NCBI GenBank assembly: GCA_946221975.1
Contig: CAMIGT010000128.1
Span: forward strand, 1-5,395
Length of the DNA stretch: 5,395 nucleotides
Direction of reading: 5' to 3'
Source: an uncultured Blastococcus sp.
GTDB taxonomy: Bacteria > Actinomycetota > Actinomycetes > Mycobacteriales > Antricoccaceae
The notes under the pieces were generated by a model. The model made no database searches. It had not been told where the DNA came from and saw only the letters and a list, made by a program, of their open reading frames with translations. Made by a program: the position numbers and the translations under genes. Below are positions 4,831 through 5,395 of this stretch, in pieces; position 1 is the first letter of the stretch, and each line of letters opens with the position of its first letter.

Positions 4831-5395
4831 GTGAACCGAACGGATTCCCTTACGTTAATTCGGCCGGCGCTGCGAGTCGAGGACCTGGTGATCGAGTACC
4901 CGGGCCGCGGCCGGGTGCCCCCGTTCCGGGCGGTCGACGGCGTGTCCTTCGAAATCCCGCGCGGCGAGGTGCTCGGGCTGGTCGGCGAGTCCGGGTCGGG
5001 CAAGACCACGATCGGCCGCGCGGTGGCCGGGCTGTTGCCGAGCACCAGCGGCACCATCGCGATCGGCGGAGAGAACATCGTCGGGCTCTCCAACAAGCAA
5101 CTGCTGCCGCTGCGCCCGCGAGTGGGCATCGTGTTCCAGGACCCTGCGGCCTCGCTCAACCCCCGGATGAGCATCGGCGAGTCGATCGGCGAACCGCTGC
5201 GGTTGCACCAGAAGCTCTCCAAGCAACCGTTGAACACCCGAGTCGAAGAGCTGCTGGACTCGGTGCGCCTGCCAACCAGCTACCGCAACCGCTACCCGCA
5301 CGAGCTCTCCGGCGGGCAGCGCCAGCGCGTGTGCATCGCCCGCGCGCTGTCGTTGGGCCCGGAGCTGCTCATCGCCGACGAACCCACCTCGGCGC
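4831..5395 (+). CDS. Oligopeptide/dipeptide-type ABC transporter ATP-binding protein, N-terminal part
   Basis: This is the first 188 residues of an ABC ATPase; the gene runs off the right edge. It would power uptake of peptides, nickel or similar solutes at the inner face of the membrane together with permeases and a binding protein not in this window. Motifs in order are Walker A GESGSGKT (52-59), the Q-loop VFQDPAASLNPRMS (101-114), which is typical of the OppF/DppF group, the signature LSGGQRQRV (159-167), and Walker B LLIADEPTS (179-187) just before the edge. Everything up to Walker B is intact. A stop codon at 4810 blocks upstream extension, so GTG 4831 is the earliest start, but it has no ribosome site. 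The first ten codons (with CTT, TTA, ATT) are unlike the rest. Because conserved sequence begins at LRVEDLVIEY (14-23), the start could be slightly further in. It may head a transporter operon or be the first domain of a double-ATPase protein. Confidence 0.92.
   Translation, partial: MNRTDSLTLIRPALRVEDLVIEYPGRGRVPPFRAVDGVSFEIPRGEVLGLVGESGSGKTTIGRAVAGLLPSTSGTIAIGGENIVGLSNKQLLPLRPRVGIVFQDPAASLNPRMSIGESIGEPLRLHQKLSKQPLNTRVEELLDSVRLPTSYRNRYPHELSGGQRQRVCIARALSLGPELLIADEPTSA

Noticed and set aside
4707..5301. Minus-strand open frames opposite the ABC ATPase gene (4707-5237 and 4855-5301)
   Set aside because: The plus strand carries Walker A, Q-loop, signature and Walker B in order; the opposite frames have no recognisable features.

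Overview
The window is GC-rich, densely packed DNA. Codon third positions are dominated by G and C, GTG starts occur, and the recognisable proteins resemble actinobacterial families. An Actinomycetota chromosome is the best fit, and no genus can be named. Nothing points to a plasmid, phage, transposon, CRISPR array, tRNA or rRNA. Most of the window is ordinary core metabolism, and I do not see an undescribed system in it.

Layout. Positions 1-2423 (minus strand) hold a tightly coupled operon for a branched-chain 2-oxoacid dehydrogenase complex: E1 alpha (bkdA-like), E1 beta (bkdB-like) and the lipoyl-domain start of E2 (bkdC-like), which runs off the left edge. Divergent from it at 2491-3045 (plus) is an Lrp/AsnC-family regulator, the usual type of controller for such operons. 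The space between them holds short repeated motifs that could be its operators. A 57-base convergent gap (3046-3102) follows. Next, on the minus strand, is a glycine-zipper protein of the DUF1269 type (3103-3695) whose reading frame is broken near its N-terminus by a one-base shift in a run of four Gs. Upstream of it, also on the minus strand, is a PF04909-type amidohydrolase (3787-4710). Divergent from that, on the plus strand, is the first part of an oligopeptide-type ABC transporter ATPase (4831 to the right edge).

How the genes work together. E1 alpha and E1 beta form the thiamine-diphosphate-dependent decarboxylase. It passes the acyl group to the lipoyl-lysine of E2, giving branched-chain acyl-CoAs from valine, leucine and isoleucine catabolism for energy or branched fatty acid synthesis. 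No E3 is seen here. The regulator probably senses an amino acid or keto acid and controls the divergent operon. The glycine-zipper protein, the amidohydrolase and the ABC transporter show no evident functional link to it.

Points worth a second look are the frameshift at 3614-3617, the TGAKCAGCG direct repeats at 2436, 2502 and 2532, the GTTAC-N6-GTAAC dyad at 4798-4813, a possibly leaderless amidohydrolase transcript, and a repeat-like element in the convergent gap at 3061-3088.
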